From Exilispira sp964581895 (GTDB taxonomy: Bacteria > Spirochaetota > JAAYUW01), in assembly GCA_964581895.1 (NCBI GenBank), contig CAZOPR010000006.1:98754-162753 (forward strand): 64,000 nt of DNA, written 5' to 3'. Made by a program: the position numbers and the translations under genes. Positions 27,490-36,836 of the stretch are shown in pieces; positions within the stretch are counted from its first letter, which is position 1; the number at the start of each line of letters is the position of its first letter. The notes below the pieces were generated by a model that was given only the letters and a program-made list of their open reading frames with translations, was not told the origin of the DNA and did not search any database.

Positions 27490-28080
27490 TTATTTTGTAA
27501 ATTTATTAGATGCTCCAGGTTTGGTTAAAGGAATTTCTTTTTTACATAAAGGGCAGTCTTGACTATCATAAAGTGAAGCAGAAACTTTGGCTAAAAAATA
27601 TGGAGTTTTACCATCTATTTCAACTTTTTCTTTACTTCTATCTAGTAAGACAAAAAAGCCCAAAATATTCACATCATAATTTTTAAGGCAATCTGCGACT
27701 TCTAAAATCGAGCCTCCAGTAGTTATTATATCTTCTACAACAATCAGATTTTTCCCTTTTATATCTGAAAAACCGCTTCTTAGAACCATCTTGTCATTTT
27801 CCCTTTGAGTAAAGGCAAATTTTTTGCCAAGTTTTAATGCAGCAAGAAAGCCTATAGCGATAGCTCCAAATGCTGGAGATACAATATAATCAAAATCAAG
27901 ATTTTTACTTTTTATTAATGCTGCAAGTTTATCTACAATCTTTTCAAGAATAGATGGGTTTTCTATAAGTTTTATCTTTTCAAAGTAAGTATCTGAATGT
28001 TTTCCAGATGTAAGTAAAAAGTGACCACTTAGAAGGGCACCAGATTCCGAAAAAAGTTCGATTATCTCAGATTGCATCAT
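27490..28080 (-). CDS. pyrE: Orotate phosphoribosyltransferase
   Basis: A 196-residue enzyme that makes OMP from orotate and PRPP in pyrimidine synthesis. Family features are GALLSGHFLLTSGKHSDTYFEK near the N-terminus, FAFTQRENDKMVLRSGF, and the PRPP-binding loop LIVVEDIITTGGSILEV. A C-terminal CPLC pair is seen, as in some thermophile and archaeal-type PyrE proteins. The site GGAGAAAATT precedes the first of two adjacent ATG codons. No other pyr genes are near. Confidence 0.92.
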   Translation of the reverse strand: MMQSEIIELFSESGALLSGHFLLTSGKHSDTYFEKIKLIENPSILEKIVDKLAALIKSKNLDFDYIVSPAFGAIAIGFLAALKLGKKFAFTQRENDKMVLRSGFSDIKGKNLIVVEDIITTGGSILEVADCLKNYDVNILGFFVLLDRSKEKVEIDGKTPYFLAKVSASLYDSQDCPLCKKEIPLTKPGASNKFTK

Positions 28081-28414
28081 AATTTTCTCCTATTTAATAA
28101 TACTCCTATTTGATGATACTATTTTTTTAATAATACTCTTTCTATTTAATAATACTCTTCCTATTTGATAATACCCCTATTTAATAATAATATTTTTTTA
28201 ATAATACTATTTTTATTTTAAGTAAGTTTTACAAAAAATATAAGTTATAAAATTCAATTTTTTTTAAGCAAAAATTATAAGTAAAATTTTAAGTAAAATT
28301 ATAAAAAAAAATTATAAACAAAAGTGTTTATTAATTAAAATTTTTTTATTAAAATAGCTTTTTATTAAAATTGTCTTTTAATAAAATTTTTTCTTAATAA
28401 AAATAGATACAGAA
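28081..28414. repeat. Degenerate short repeats in the gap upstream of pyrE
   Basis: At 28085-28215 about seven imperfect copies of a 16-19 bp unit (core CCTATTTAATAATACT, with G, T or extra T variants) lie head to tail. The remainder of the gap to 28414 is AT-rich with repeated TTATTAAAATT-like words. No gene or clear promoter was found. Confidence 0.65.
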
Positions 28415-29632
28415 CTATTGATTTTTATCAATACTTTTATCTTGCTCTGATTGTTCATTTAAGTTTAAATCTGAATATAAAAGTGAATGCTTTACCTTAT
28501 TGGAGTCAAATATTATCCTAAAAGTTGTACCAACACCTTTTTCACTTTCAACATCAATTTCAGCCAAAATGGATTGGACAATCCTGTAAACTATTGTAAG
28601 ACCAAGCCCTGTTCCTGTTGATTTTGAAGTAAAAAATGGATTGAAAATTTTTTGAAGTGTTTCTGAATCCATTCCAGGTCCATTATCTTTTATCTCTAAA
28701 ATTACATTTGACTCTACATCATAGGTAGCTATTATGACTGTTTGTCCTTCGGATATTGCTTCAAAAGCATTTTTAACAAGGTTTACTATCGCTTGAATGA
28801 GCAAGTCTTTATCGGCAAGAATTGGTTGAATATTCTCTTTTAGTTTTAATATGAGATTCTTATTTGCAAGCTGAAATTGCGATTTCATCAAGCTAAAAAG
28901 CTCTTTAACTACTTCATTAAGGTTTAGCACGGTTAGCCTTGGCTGAAGTGGTTTTGAGCTTGAAAGAAATGTATCTAAAATCCTGTTTAATCTTTTTATT
29001 TCAGAAGAAGTAGTATTTAATGATTGAACAAGTTGTGATTTACAATTTGGGCAAGAGCAGGTATCTGTATCTTCTATTTGTTTTTGGGCTATCTTTATAT
29101 TCAAATCAAGTGAAGTTAAAGGGTTTCTTATTTCATGAGCTAAAGTGTACATCATTTCCATAAGATTTGAAAAAGATTTTTCTATCTGTTTTTCCCTTTC
29201 TTCTTTTATCTGGGCATTTATATCATAAAAAACAATAAGAATAGCAATTTCATTGTCATACAATTCTATTTTGTTAATAACAAATTTTAAGTAGTAAGAG
29301 GATTTAAAAACTTTGATTGGAGAAATTATCTCGGTAGTTTTATCTTCATTTTTAGTTATTTCAAAGTTTTTTATTACATCTTCTGGAAGAACCTGAAAAA
29401 TAGAGCTTTTCTTAATCTGTTCGAATAATACTGAAGCCTTTTTATTATAAAAGATAGGGTAGCCATCGAGATCTACTAAAATAATACCTTCATCAAGTGA
29501 ATCAAAAATAGAAAGATAAATGGAATTTGATTTAGAAAGATTTACTAAACTTTTTTTGATATCTTCTTTATTTATGATTTCTCTATCTAAAGAGTTGATA
29601 AATTTTTCATAAAATGATCTTCTCTCCAACAA
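28415..29632 (-). CDS. Sensor histidine kinase (PAS-like sensor, cytoplasmic) with a Cys insert in the DHp domain
   Basis: A 405-residue kinase without membrane segments. A PAS-like domain (about 38-140) is followed by the H-box HEIRNPLTSL with phospho-acceptor H166, then N-box NLVKNAFEA (284-292), G1 box DNGPG (316-320) and G2 box GTGLGL (340-345). Between the two DHp helices lies TDTCSCPNCKSQ, giving cysteines 192, 194 and 197 (CxCxxC), a likely zinc or redox site that most NtrB/AtoS-like kinases lack. No response regulator is adjacent. It overlaps the holB stop side by 26 bp, so it is co-transcribed with holB and rnc. Confidence 0.88.
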   Translation of the reverse strand: MLERRSFYEKFINSLDREIINKEDIKKSLVNLSKSNSIYLSIFDSLDEGIILVDLDGYPIFYNKKASVLFEQIKKSSIFQVLPEDVIKNFEITKNEDKTTEIISPIKVFKSSYYLKFVINKIELYDNEIAILIVFYDINAQIKEEREKQIEKSFSNLMEMMYTLAHEIRNPLTSLDLNIKIAQKQIEDTDTCSCPNCKSQLVQSLNTTSSEIKRLNRILDTFLSSSKPLQPRLTVLNLNEVVKELFSLMKSQFQLANKNLILKLKENIQPILADKDLLIQAIVNLVKNAFEAISEGQTVIIATYDVESNVILEIKDNGPGMDSETLQKIFNPFFTSKSTGTGLGLTIVYRIVQSILAEIDVESEKGVGTTFRIIFDSNKVKHSLLYSDLNLNEQSEQDKSIDKNQ

Positions 29633-30818
29633 AGTCTCCGTTTAATATCTGCTTTCTATTAAGATAAGCAAAAATTAAACTATTATCAATAGGATAATTA
29701 TAATTTTTTGAAAAATCTTCAATTTTATTTAAGTAAGAAAGAATTCTTATTATTTTTTCATATGAAATATCGCTTGCAACCAAAACTTTTTGTTTACCGT
29801 AAGAATTCAGTATAGATTCTGAGAAAAGTATAAGCTGGCGAAGGAAAAAAGGATAATCTTTTTGAGTCAATAAATTTTCGATAAAGATATTGAACCTATC
29901 TGCTTCAAGAAAGAAAAGTTCAAAGGTCTCTCTTATGTTTTTGATAAATTTATTTATATCTGATTTTAATAATGTGAAAAGATCGTAAAAAGAGTTTATT
30001 GATTGATTACTTAAAAGATTGTAGTTAAGTTTCCATTCATTTTCTAGTATATTTTTTAATTCATCCTCTTTTATTCTATCTATTTCAAAGATGGCGCATC
30101 TTGAAAGTATTGTTGGTAAAAGGCTGGATTTGGAAGTAGAAGTTAAAATAAATAAAAGGTTTTCATCTGGTTCTTCAAGGGTTTTCAAAAATGAGTTAGC
30201 TGAATCATCCTGCATATATTCAATATTGTCTATCAAGATTACTCTTTTATCTAACTGGTATGTATTTTCAATCCATTTTTGAATGTTTTTAATTTCAGAA
30301 ATGTAGATTCTATCGGACTTGAATGCCTTTTTGTTTTTGATTATATTTTCACAAAGATTCAGCATAGTTTCCAAATCTTTTTCATTTTCAATTTTTATCG
30401 ATTTTAACTTATAAAAAATGTATGAAGCATCTTCATAAAAACTTAAATCAATAGATTTTTCATCTATTTCAGATATTCTAAAAACAAAGGTGGATAAGAA
30501 TCTTGCAAGAATAAATTTTATTTTTTCAAATGCGATATTTTTATCTATAAGTTGATTTTCAGATTCTTTTATCTGTAAAAGCAAGAAAGAAAGCTCGTCA
30601 AATGGGTAGTTTTTGGCAAGATAACAAAAATTTTGCTGATAGAATATGCTTAGACAGGAATCAAGGTTAAAAATATTTTTAATTATATGATAGGCTGTTA
30701 TTCTTTTGCCAACAGATGAAGGTCCTATCAATAAAATAGCTGGATATCTTATCTTGCTCGAGTTTAAAATATTTTGAACAATTGAAGACTTGACATCTGA
30801 ATAAATCTGGTAAACCAT
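29607..30818 (-). CDS. holB: DNA polymerase III delta-prime-type clamp loader subunit
   Basis: A 403-residue AAA+ protein. The nucleotide loop is GPSSVGKR at 32-39. The sensor region ILIDNIEYMQDDSANSFLKTLEEPDENLLFILTSTSKSSLLPTILSRC is the hallmark of clamp loader subunits, with SRC as the arginine-finger motif. The protein is longer than most delta-prime subunits owing to an insert between Walker A and the DNIEYM motif (about residues 50-190). The usual zinc-binding cysteines of DnaX are absent, which favours delta-prime. It follows rnc on the same strand, 32 bp apart. Confidence 0.82.
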   Translation of the reverse strand: MVYQIYSDVKSSIVQNILNSSKIRYPAILLIGPSSVGKRITAYHIIKNIFNLDSCLSIFYQQNFCYLAKNYPFDELSFLLLQIKESENQLIDKNIAFEKIKFILARFLSTFVFRISEIDEKSIDLSFYEDASYIFYKLKSIKIENEKDLETMLNLCENIIKNKKAFKSDRIYISEIKNIQKWIENTYQLDKRVILIDNIEYMQDDSANSFLKTLEEPDENLLFILTSTSKSSLLPTILSRCAIFEIDRIKEDELKNILENEWKLNYNLLSNQSINSFYDLFTLLKSDINKFIKNIRETFELFFLEADRFNIFIENLLTQKDYPFFLRQLILFSESILNSYGKQKVLVASDISYEKIIRILSYLNKIEDFSKNYNYPIDNSLIFAYLNRKQILNGDFVGEKIIL

Positions 30819-30850
30819 TTTATAACCTTAATTTTATAACCTTTTAAAAT

Positions 30851-31540
30851 TTACAAACCTTCAAAAAATGTAAGAGCCATTCTTGCTAAAATTTGTTCGG
30901 CATCCCTTTTTGAGTTTGCCCTTATAGGTCCAAAATCTATATCTTTAATCCTCAAATACATGATATAGTAGATTTCACCATTTACCTTTTCTTCTTTAAC
31001 AACATCATAAACTGGAAGTATACCATATAACTTTTGAGAAATCTCCTGAATTTTAGATTTTGGATTTTTTAGTTCTTCGGAATTTAAAAGTATCTCAATA
31101 TTTTTTTCTATAAATTCCTTACAAAAATCCCTTGTTTTTTCAATCCCTTCTGCGATATATATGGCTCCGATTAAAGATTCCATTGCGTCTGAAAGTATAG
31201 ATTTTTTTCTTCTTCCACCATTTATCTCTTCACCTTTTCCAAGAAGTAATATTTTATCAAGGCTAATCTGCTGTGCAAAATTTGAAAGATATTCGGCACT
31301 TACAATGATACTTCTTAACTGAGAAAGTTTACCTTCATCAAATTCTAAAAAATTTCTATATAGATAATCTGTAACAATGAATTCTAATACAGCATCACCT
31401 AAAAATTCAAGTCTTTCATTATTTAAGTCTGTTTCATGAGTTAATGACCTATGAATCAAAGCTTTTGTATAGATATCTATTTTATCATTGTTTAAGTTAA
31501 AATTTTTAAGGAATCTTAAAATTTTTACTTTTGAATCCAT
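30851..31540 (-). CDS. rnc: Ribonuclease III
   Basis: A 229-residue double-strand RNA endonuclease. The catalytic signature NERLEFLGDAVL lies at 41-52, with E42 and D49 as metal ligands, and the second acidic set lies in LSDAMESLIGAIY. The C-terminal double-stranded RNA binding domain starts near residue 155 and contains the expected basic NSKRDAEQILARMAL. It processes rRNA and structured transcripts. It lies directly downstream of fabF, a common arrangement in bacteria. Confidence 0.96.
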   Translation of the reverse strand: MDSKVKILRFLKNFNLNNDKIDIYTKALIHRSLTHETDLNNERLEFLGDAVLEFIVTDYLYRNFLEFDEGKLSQLRSIIVSAEYLSNFAQQISLDKILLLGKGEEINGGRRKKSILSDAMESLIGAIYIAEGIEKTRDFCKEFIEKNIEILLNSEELKNPKSKIQEISQKLYGILPVYDVVKEEKVNGEIYYIMYLRIKDIDFGPIRANSKRDAEQILARMALTFFEGL

Positions 31541-31596
31541 ATCGAATCTAAGTAATCATATATATAGAAAAATGTAAAGATAGATTAATAAAAATT

Positions 31597-32835
31597 TTAG
31601 TTAAATTTTTTAACAATAATAGAAGCATTTTGCCCACCAAAACCAAAGGAGTTGGAAAGGGCATAGTTAACCTTTCTTTCAATAGCCTTATTTGGAACAT
31701 AAAATAGATCACATTCTGGGTCTGGGTTTTTAAGATTTATAGTTGGAGGGATTATATCATAATATACTGTAAGGATAGTATTTATAAGTTCTACAGCACC
31801 AGCAGCACCAAGAAGATGCCCTATCATAGATTTATTGGATGATATAGCTAAATCTTTAGCATGATCACCAAAACATTTTTTAATTGCCTTTGTTTCAGCA
31901 ATATCTCCAACAGGAGTTGCTGTTCCGTGAGCATTGATATAATCTATTTTATCCGGGCTAATCTGTGCATCAGCTATGCAGGCTTGCATACAAGATGTTG
32001 CACCAAGACCTTCTGGATGAGGAGCAGTAAGGTGATAACCATCAGTAGATGCACCATAACCAACTATCTCAGCATAGATTTTAGCACCTCTTGCCGTTGC
32101 TTTCTCATATTCTTCAAGTATAATAGTTCCACTACCTTCGCTCATAACAAAACCATCTCTATTAATATCAAAAGGTTTACTTGCGCCTTGTGGGTCATCA
32201 TTGTTTTTAGAAACAGCTTTCATATTTGAAAAAGAAGCTAAAGCAAAAGGGATTAAAGATGCTTCAGCTCCACCTGCTATTGCATAATCAAGTTCACCCC
32301 ATTGTATTTTTCTAAAAGCTTCACCTATGGCATGGGCAGAAGAAGCACAAGCTGAAACTATGGAGTAAGAAACCCCATGTAAGTCATATTTCATGGCAAT
32401 TATACCAGCAGCAATATTTGAAATCATCTTAGGTATGGTATAAAGACTGATATATTTTTGACCTTCTTTTATAAATCCTTCATGAGCTTCTAAAAGTGAA
32501 AAAAGCCCTCCAATACCAGAAGAAAAAATTATTCCAAACCTGTTTCTATCTATATCTGTTTTTAAAAGACCAGAGTCTTCAATAGCTTTTTCAGTTGACC
32601 ATAAAGCATACTGAGTATATAAATCATACTGCCTTATATCTCTTGGAGAAAGAAAAGAAGCAGGGTTGAAATCTTTTATCTTACCACCAATTTTAACATC
32701 ACTTTTATCTATCCCTTCGATATTTAAAAGTTCAACACCAGATTTGCCTTCAACAAGGTTTTTCCACTGCTGTTCTACAGTTGATCCAAGACAATCAATC
32801 AAACCCAAACCAGTAACAACGACTCTTTTTCGCAT
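31597..32835 (-). CDS. fabF: Beta-ketoacyl-ACP synthase II
   Basis: A 412-residue condensing enzyme that elongates acyl-ACP with malonyl-ACP. The catalytic triad is C163 (SACASSAH), H303 (NAHGTATPVGD) and H340 (MIGHLLGAAG). Full-length and typical of FabF rather than FabB. A strong AAGGGGG site precedes the ATG. It is separated from acpP by about 157 bp that contain a hairpin, which could tune expression between the two genes. Confidence 0.97.
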   Translation of the reverse strand: MRKRVVVTGLGLIDCLGSTVEQQWKNLVEGKSGVELLNIEGIDKSDVKIGGKIKDFNPASFLSPRDIRQYDLYTQYALWSTEKAIEDSGLLKTDIDRNRFGIIFSSGIGGLFSLLEAHEGFIKEGQKYISLYTIPKMISNIAAGIIAMKYDLHGVSYSIVSACASSAHAIGEAFRKIQWGELDYAIAGGAEASLIPFALASFSNMKAVSKNNDDPQGASKPFDINRDGFVMSEGSGTIILEEYEKATARGAKIYAEIVGYGASTDGYHLTAPHPEGLGATSCMQACIADAQISPDKIDYINAHGTATPVGDIAETKAIKKCFGDHAKDLAISSNKSMIGHLLGAAGAVELINTILTVYYDIIPPTINLKNPDPECDLFYVPNKAIERKVNYALSNSFGFGGQNASIIVKKFN

Positions 32836-32947
32836 TTAGCCCCCTTTTTAGTTTGAGAAAAATAAAAAACTTTATTTCAATCTTTATTTTATTAGACTTA
32901 TTTTTTATAAACTATTAAAAATTTTTTTAAACCTTTAAAAAATAGAT

Positions 32948-32969
32948 AAGCAGAGGAAGACCTCTGCTT
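32948..32969 (-). terminator. Hairpin between acpP and fabF, possible terminator or attenuator
   Basis: Nine perfect base pairs (AAGCAGAGG/CCTCTGCTT) around a four-base loop. On the minus strand it follows the acpP stop by about 25 bp, and a run of T begins about five bases after it. This would partly separate the highly expressed acpP from fabF and rnc. Confidence 0.6.
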
Positions 32970-32992
32970 TCTTTAGTAGAACATTTTAAATA

Positions 32993-33235
32993 TTACTTAT
33001 TTTCAAGTTTCATATTAAGGTATTCGAGTAAACCCTTAACATCACTTAATTTTTCGAGGTCTTCATCTGGTATTGAAATCTGATATCTTTTTTCAAGTTC
33101 CATCATTAAATCAACCTGTTCGAGTGAATCGATACCAAGGTCATTTACAAAATGAGAAGTTTCTGTTATAGAATCTTTTTCAACACCAAGTTTTTCGACT
33201 AAAAGATCTCTTAACTCTTCAAAAGTAACTTTCAT
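32993..33235 (-). CDS. acpP: Acyl carrier protein
   Basis: An 80-residue carrier protein with the phosphopantetheine attachment serine S37 in GIDSLEQVDL. It is acidic and helical, with the expected ending DEDLEKLSDVKGLLEYL. The start was set at the ATG preceded by TAAGGAGG, the best site in this cluster. The in-frame codon 14 residues earlier has none. It lies between fabD and fabF. Confidence 0.96.
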   Translation of the reverse strand: MKVTFEELRDLLVEKLGVEKDSITETSHFVNDLGIDSLEQVDLMMELEKRYQISIPDEDLEKLSDVKGLLEYLNMKLENK

Positions 33236-33283
33236 TTTTTCCTCCTTATTTTGAAAAACAAAAAGTTTGAAAAACAAAAAATG

Positions 33284-34186
33284 TTAATCTATGAAGCATT
33301 GAGCAATTGCTTCTGCATCAATCTCTTTTACAAAAGGAACTAAAATTGATTTCGGACCAATTTCAAGGTAACTATTGTATCCTTTTGCTTTGTTATATAA
33401 AATAGAGTCAATCCACCTAACCTGCGATGTTATCGAACTTGAAATAGTGCTTCTTACCGCTTTTAAGTTTTTTTCGTAAGGTTTAGCAAATTTATTGGAT
33501 ATTACTCTATCTGCTTTTTCAATGTCAAAATCATATTTTTGAATCTCATTTTCGACTTTTATCTCTGCTTCTTTCATAAAAGGAGAGTGGAAAGGGGCAG
33601 AAACTTTTAATAAAATGGCTTTTAAGAATAAGGATCTCTGGTATTTATTATTGAATGAATCAAAATCAGCCTTTAATCCACTTATTACAACCTGAGATGG
33701 AGAATTTAAGTTGGCGATAAATAATTTATCATTAAACTCGGTATTAAAAACCTCTTCTATCTTAACAATATCTGGTTTTAGTAGGGCTGCCATTATGGGA
33801 TCATCTATCTTTATACTGCCCATAGCTTCCCCTCGAAACCTTACAAACTTAACTGCATTTTCAAAGCTAAATGTTTGACTTGCAGCTAAAGCAGAGATTT
33901 CACCAAGGGAGTGTCCCATAAATATATCATCTTTTTCGATAGTTATTTTATTAGAATCAACAAGGCAGATAAAAAGGATATAACTATATAAAAAGATTGA
34001 GATCTGAGAATTTTGAGTAAGTTTTAAAGTTTCTTCATCGGCATCAAAACCAAGTTCTACAACCTGTGAACCAACAACTTTTTTTGCTTTTTCATAGTAT
34101 TCTTTTGCAATGTCGTATTTATCATAAAGTTTTTTTGCCATGCCAGAGTATTGACTACCCTGACCTGGGAAAATAAATGCTTTCAT
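33284..34186 (-). CDS. fabD: Malonyl-CoA:ACP transacylase
   Basis: A 300-residue enzyme that loads malonyl groups onto ACP. It has the N-terminal FPGQGSQ, the nucleophile S93 in GHSLGEISAL, and the catalytic H200 in SAPFHSPFM. The start at 34186 is supported by GGGAG upstream and by the canonical MKAFIFPGQGSQ N-terminus. A longer frame from 34258 would add 24 unrelated residues. It is followed 48 bp later by acpP. Confidence 0.95.
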   Translation of the reverse strand: MKAFIFPGQGSQYSGMAKKLYDKYDIAKEYYEKAKKVVGSQVVELGFDADEETLKLTQNSQISIFLYSYILFICLVDSNKITIEKDDIFMGHSLGEISALAASQTFSFENAVKFVRFRGEAMGSIKIDDPIMAALLKPDIVKIEEVFNTEFNDKLFIANLNSPSQVVISGLKADFDSFNNKYQRSLFLKAILLKVSAPFHSPFMKEAEIKVENEIQKYDFDIEKADRVISNKFAKPYEKNLKAVRSTISSSITSQVRWIDSILYNKAKGYNSYLEIGPKSILVPFVKEIDAEAIAQCFID

Positions 34187-34311
34187 AAATTTACTCCCAA
34201 ATACTGGGGTTAACACTTTACAACTTTGTATAACAAATTTTATTAACCACCTGGTCAAACAGAAAATACAAAAATAAAAAAAATAATCAACAAAAATTTT
34301 TAGTAATTATT

Positions 34312-35337
34312 TTACTCTGATTTTTTAATATGAATTTTTTCTGAAAAAGCCTCTTCAAGATGATAATGAAGCTTGAATTGATCCATATATTTTAATGTTC
34401 TTAAAGCATTGTATGTGGCTTTTGCATTTGATGCGCCATGACCTATTATAACATTTCCATCTATTCCAAGTAGAGGTGCTCCACCATATTCATTTGCATC
34501 AATTCTTTTTTTTAGTCTTCTAAATGAATCTTTTAAGAGTAGTGCACCAAGTTTTGAGATGAAACTTTTTTGTATCTCTTCTTTCAATATCTTAAAAATT
34601 ACCCTCGACACACCTTCGGCAGTCTTTAATGCAACATTGCCAGTAAATCCATCTGTTACTACAATATCTACACTTCCATTGAATATATCGTATCCTTCAA
34701 CATTACCAACAAATTGAAACATTTTTCCATTGTATCCATTTTCTTTCAATAATGAAAAAACTTTTAATGTTAATTCATTTCCTTTTTCATCTTCTTCTCC
34801 ATTGCTTAAAAGTCCGACTCTTGGGGTTTCAATCTTCAATACATTTTTACAAAAAACAGAAGCCATTATGGCAAATTCAAAAATAAAGTGGGGTTTACAA
34901 TCAACATTGGCACCAGCATCAATAAGAATTGTTGAGCCAGATAAATTTGGTAAAACAGCTGCTATTGCTGGTCTTGATATATTTTTGATTTTTCCTATTT
35001 CAAATAAGGATGCTACAAGGGCTGCACCAGTATTTCCTGGAGAGAAAAATCCGGTTGCTTTTTTCTCCTTAACAAGTCTCGCTGCAATTGTAACGGATGC
35101 ATCTTTCTTTTTTTTGTAGCCTTCTGTTGGGCTATCGTTCATCGTAATAATTTGATCGGTATGAATTATTTCTATATATTTTTTCTCAAAAGGATGAAGC
35201 AAAAGTTTTTTCTTTATCCTTTTTTCATCACCTATAATAATAATATCATCTTTGAATTTAGAAATATACCTGCATATCCCATCTATTAACTCTTCTGCAG
35301 GGTTATCTCCACTCATTACATCTACTGCTATTTTCAT
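34312..35337 (-). CDS. plsX: Phosphate acyltransferase PlsX
   Basis: A 341-residue peripheral membrane enzyme that makes acyl-phosphate from acyl-ACP for phospholipid synthesis. Recognised by the N-terminal MKIAVDVMSGDNP, and by SPGNTGAALVASLFEIGKIKNISRPAIAAVLP, GNVEGYDIFNGSVDIVVTDGFTGNVALKTAEG and YGGAPLLGIDGNVIIGHG. It lies between rpmF and fabD, as in many bacteria. Confidence 0.96.
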   Translation of the reverse strand: MKIAVDVMSGDNPAEELIDGICRYISKFKDDIIIIGDEKRIKKKLLLHPFEKKYIEIIHTDQIITMNDSPTEGYKKKKDASVTIAARLVKEKKATGFFSPGNTGAALVASLFEIGKIKNISRPAIAAVLPNLSGSTILIDAGANVDCKPHFIFEFAIMASVFCKNVLKIETPRVGLLSNGEEDEKGNELTLKVFSLLKENGYNGKMFQFVGNVEGYDIFNGSVDIVVTDGFTGNVALKTAEGVSRVIFKILKEEIQKSFISKLGALLLKDSFRRLKKRIDANEYGGAPLLGIDGNVIIGHGASNAKATYNALRTLKYMDQFKLHYHLEEAFSEKIHIKKSE

Positions 35338-35534
35338 AAAAACCTTTAAAAAAATCTTTTATAAAACTTATTAAAAATTTTTTTCATTAAATAAATATCA
35401 AAAAGTAACTTTTTTGTACTTTTTTTTATACTTTAAAAAGCCTTTTTTATTAAATTTATTAAAAAATTTTTCTTAATAACAAAAATCATAAAAAATGAAA
35501 AGGTAACATTTAATAATTTATGAAAGATTAAAAT

Positions 35535-35586
35535 AAAATGCAGCTTAAGTATAATGCAAATAAACATTATACTTAAGCTGCATTTT
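35535..35586. terminator. Long perfect hairpin between rpmF and plsX
   Basis: Two 22-bp arms that are exact reverse complements (core TGCAGCTTAAGTATAATG) flank an eight-base loop CAAATAAA. It lies about 25 bp after the rpmF stop. On the minus strand a T-rich stretch follows. The arm is far longer than a normal terminator stem, so it could also be an RNase III site (rnc is in the same operon) or a small mobile-element remnant. Confidence 0.6.
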
Positions 35587-35610
35587 GTTAAGTTTTAAAA
35601 TTTTAATTAA

Positions 35611-35823
35611 TTATTTCTTTTCCTTTTTTCCTTTCTTTTCCTTTTCCAAAACTGGTTTTACTTCTTTGCCTTTGTAATGACCGCAAGCAGGGCATGCATG
35701 ATGTGGTAATACAGGAGATTCACATGTTGGACAAACTCCAACAGTTACAAGTTCTCTTTTTTCATTTGCTCTTTTTCTTCTAAATGTTCTCGCATGAGAA
35801 GGTCGCTTTTTTGGTACTGCCAT
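35611..35823 (-). CDS. rpmF: 50S ribosomal protein L32
   Basis: A 70-residue basic protein beginning AVPKKRPSHARTFRRKRA. It has the zinc-ribbon cysteines CPTC and CPAC (CxxC...CxxC), so it is the zinc-binding form of L32. The Lys/Glu-rich tail is longer than usual. It heads the rpmF-plsX-fab gene order. Confidence 0.96.
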   Translation of the reverse strand: MAVPKKRPSHARTFRRKRANEKRELVTVGVCPTCESPVLPHHACPACGHYKGKEVKPVLEKEKKGKKEKK

Positions 35824-35881
35824 TTTTATATCCTTAAAAATATATTAGGTTATTTAAATCCACTTAAAAATACTTAGTTCT

Positions 35882-36667
35882 TTAATTTGTCAAGAAAAAA
35901 TCATGAGTCATTGAAAATAGTTCATCTGCCTCATAATCAAGGGTTATTACATGAGAAGATTTTTTTAAGTACTTCATCTGTTTTATTTTGGATGATTTAG
36001 ATTTATTAAATATTTTTTGAGGAGACTTAAAAGAAGAAACAGGATCAAGCTCAGATTGAGCTATAAAAATAGGGACATTTGTTTTCCTTATATAATAATG
36101 AAAAAACTTAAAACTTCTATAAAGTTGATAGATTGGTTTTGTATAGTGGTACGGGCAGTCGCTATAGTTTATCATCAGTTCTCTTGCTTTTTCAAGAAAA
36201 ACAGATGGTTTTTCTTCTTTTTTCTTTATTTTTTTTATAAATATTGAAATTGCTTTTGCATATTTCATCTTTGAATCAGGTATTTCATAAGGAGTTGAAA
36301 AAAGTGCAAGTTTTTCACAACCAGCAATATATGAAAGGTAGGTTGCAATTTGACCCCCAAGAGAAAGACCGATAATATATGTTTTCTTTACCCTGCTTTT
36401 GAATTCAAGATACTGATCAAATGCACTTTGATACCACTGCTCAACAGTTGTATTAACAAAATCATTTATATCTGTTCCATGCCCCGCAAGTCTTGGACAA
36501 TATACAGAAAAACCTTTACTTTCAAATCTCTTTGCAAAAGGGATCATCTCGGCTGGCGAACCAGTAAAACCATGAATCAAAAAAACGCCAATATCTTTTG
36601 AAATATAATTATAATAAGTTTGGGCACCACTTTTTATATTTATCCCTTCAACCTTTTTTTTAAGCAC
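35882..36667 (-). CDS. Alpha/beta hydrolase, Est30/monoglyceride-lipase-like carboxylesterase
   Basis: A serine hydrolase of 261 residues. HGFTGSP carries the oxyanion hole, GLSLGG the nucleophilic serine, SELDPVSS the aspartate and KKSSHVI the histidine, in the usual order. The closest pattern is the Est30-type carboxylesterase that acts on short acyl esters. The reported open frame begins further upstream at a TTG. I place the start at GTG 36667, because GGAGG with a five-base spacer lies directly before it and the shorter protein fits family length. It is divergent from ahcY with 169 bp between them. Confidence 0.82.
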   Translation of the reverse strand: MLKKKVEGINIKSGAQTYYNYISKDIGVFLIHGFTGSPAEMIPFAKRFESKGFSVYCPRLAGHGTDINDFVNTTVEQWYQSAFDQYLEFKSRVKKTYIIGLSLGGQIATYLSYIAGCEKLALFSTPYEIPDSKMKYAKAISIFIKKIKKKEEKPSVFLEKARELMINYSDCPYHYTKPIYQLYRSFKFFHYYIRKTNVPIFIAQSELDPVSSFKSPQKIFNKSKSSKIKQMKYLKKSSHVITLDYEADELFSMTHDFFLTN

Positions 36668-36836
36668 AAAACCCTCCAATACTTCTTCAATGATTTTAAG
36701 AAAATTTTTGGAAAATACAATAAAATTTTTCTTGTAATTATTTTTAAAAAAAAGATATTTCAATTGATTTAGTAGCTAATTCTTTAATTTTAGTTTTTTG
36801 ATAAAATCTCGAAAAAGATAAAAACTGGGGGAGTAA

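Noticed and set aside
36668..36836. SAH or SAM riboswitch before ahcY
   Set aside because: The gap is short and no pseudoknot or GC-rich core is visible.
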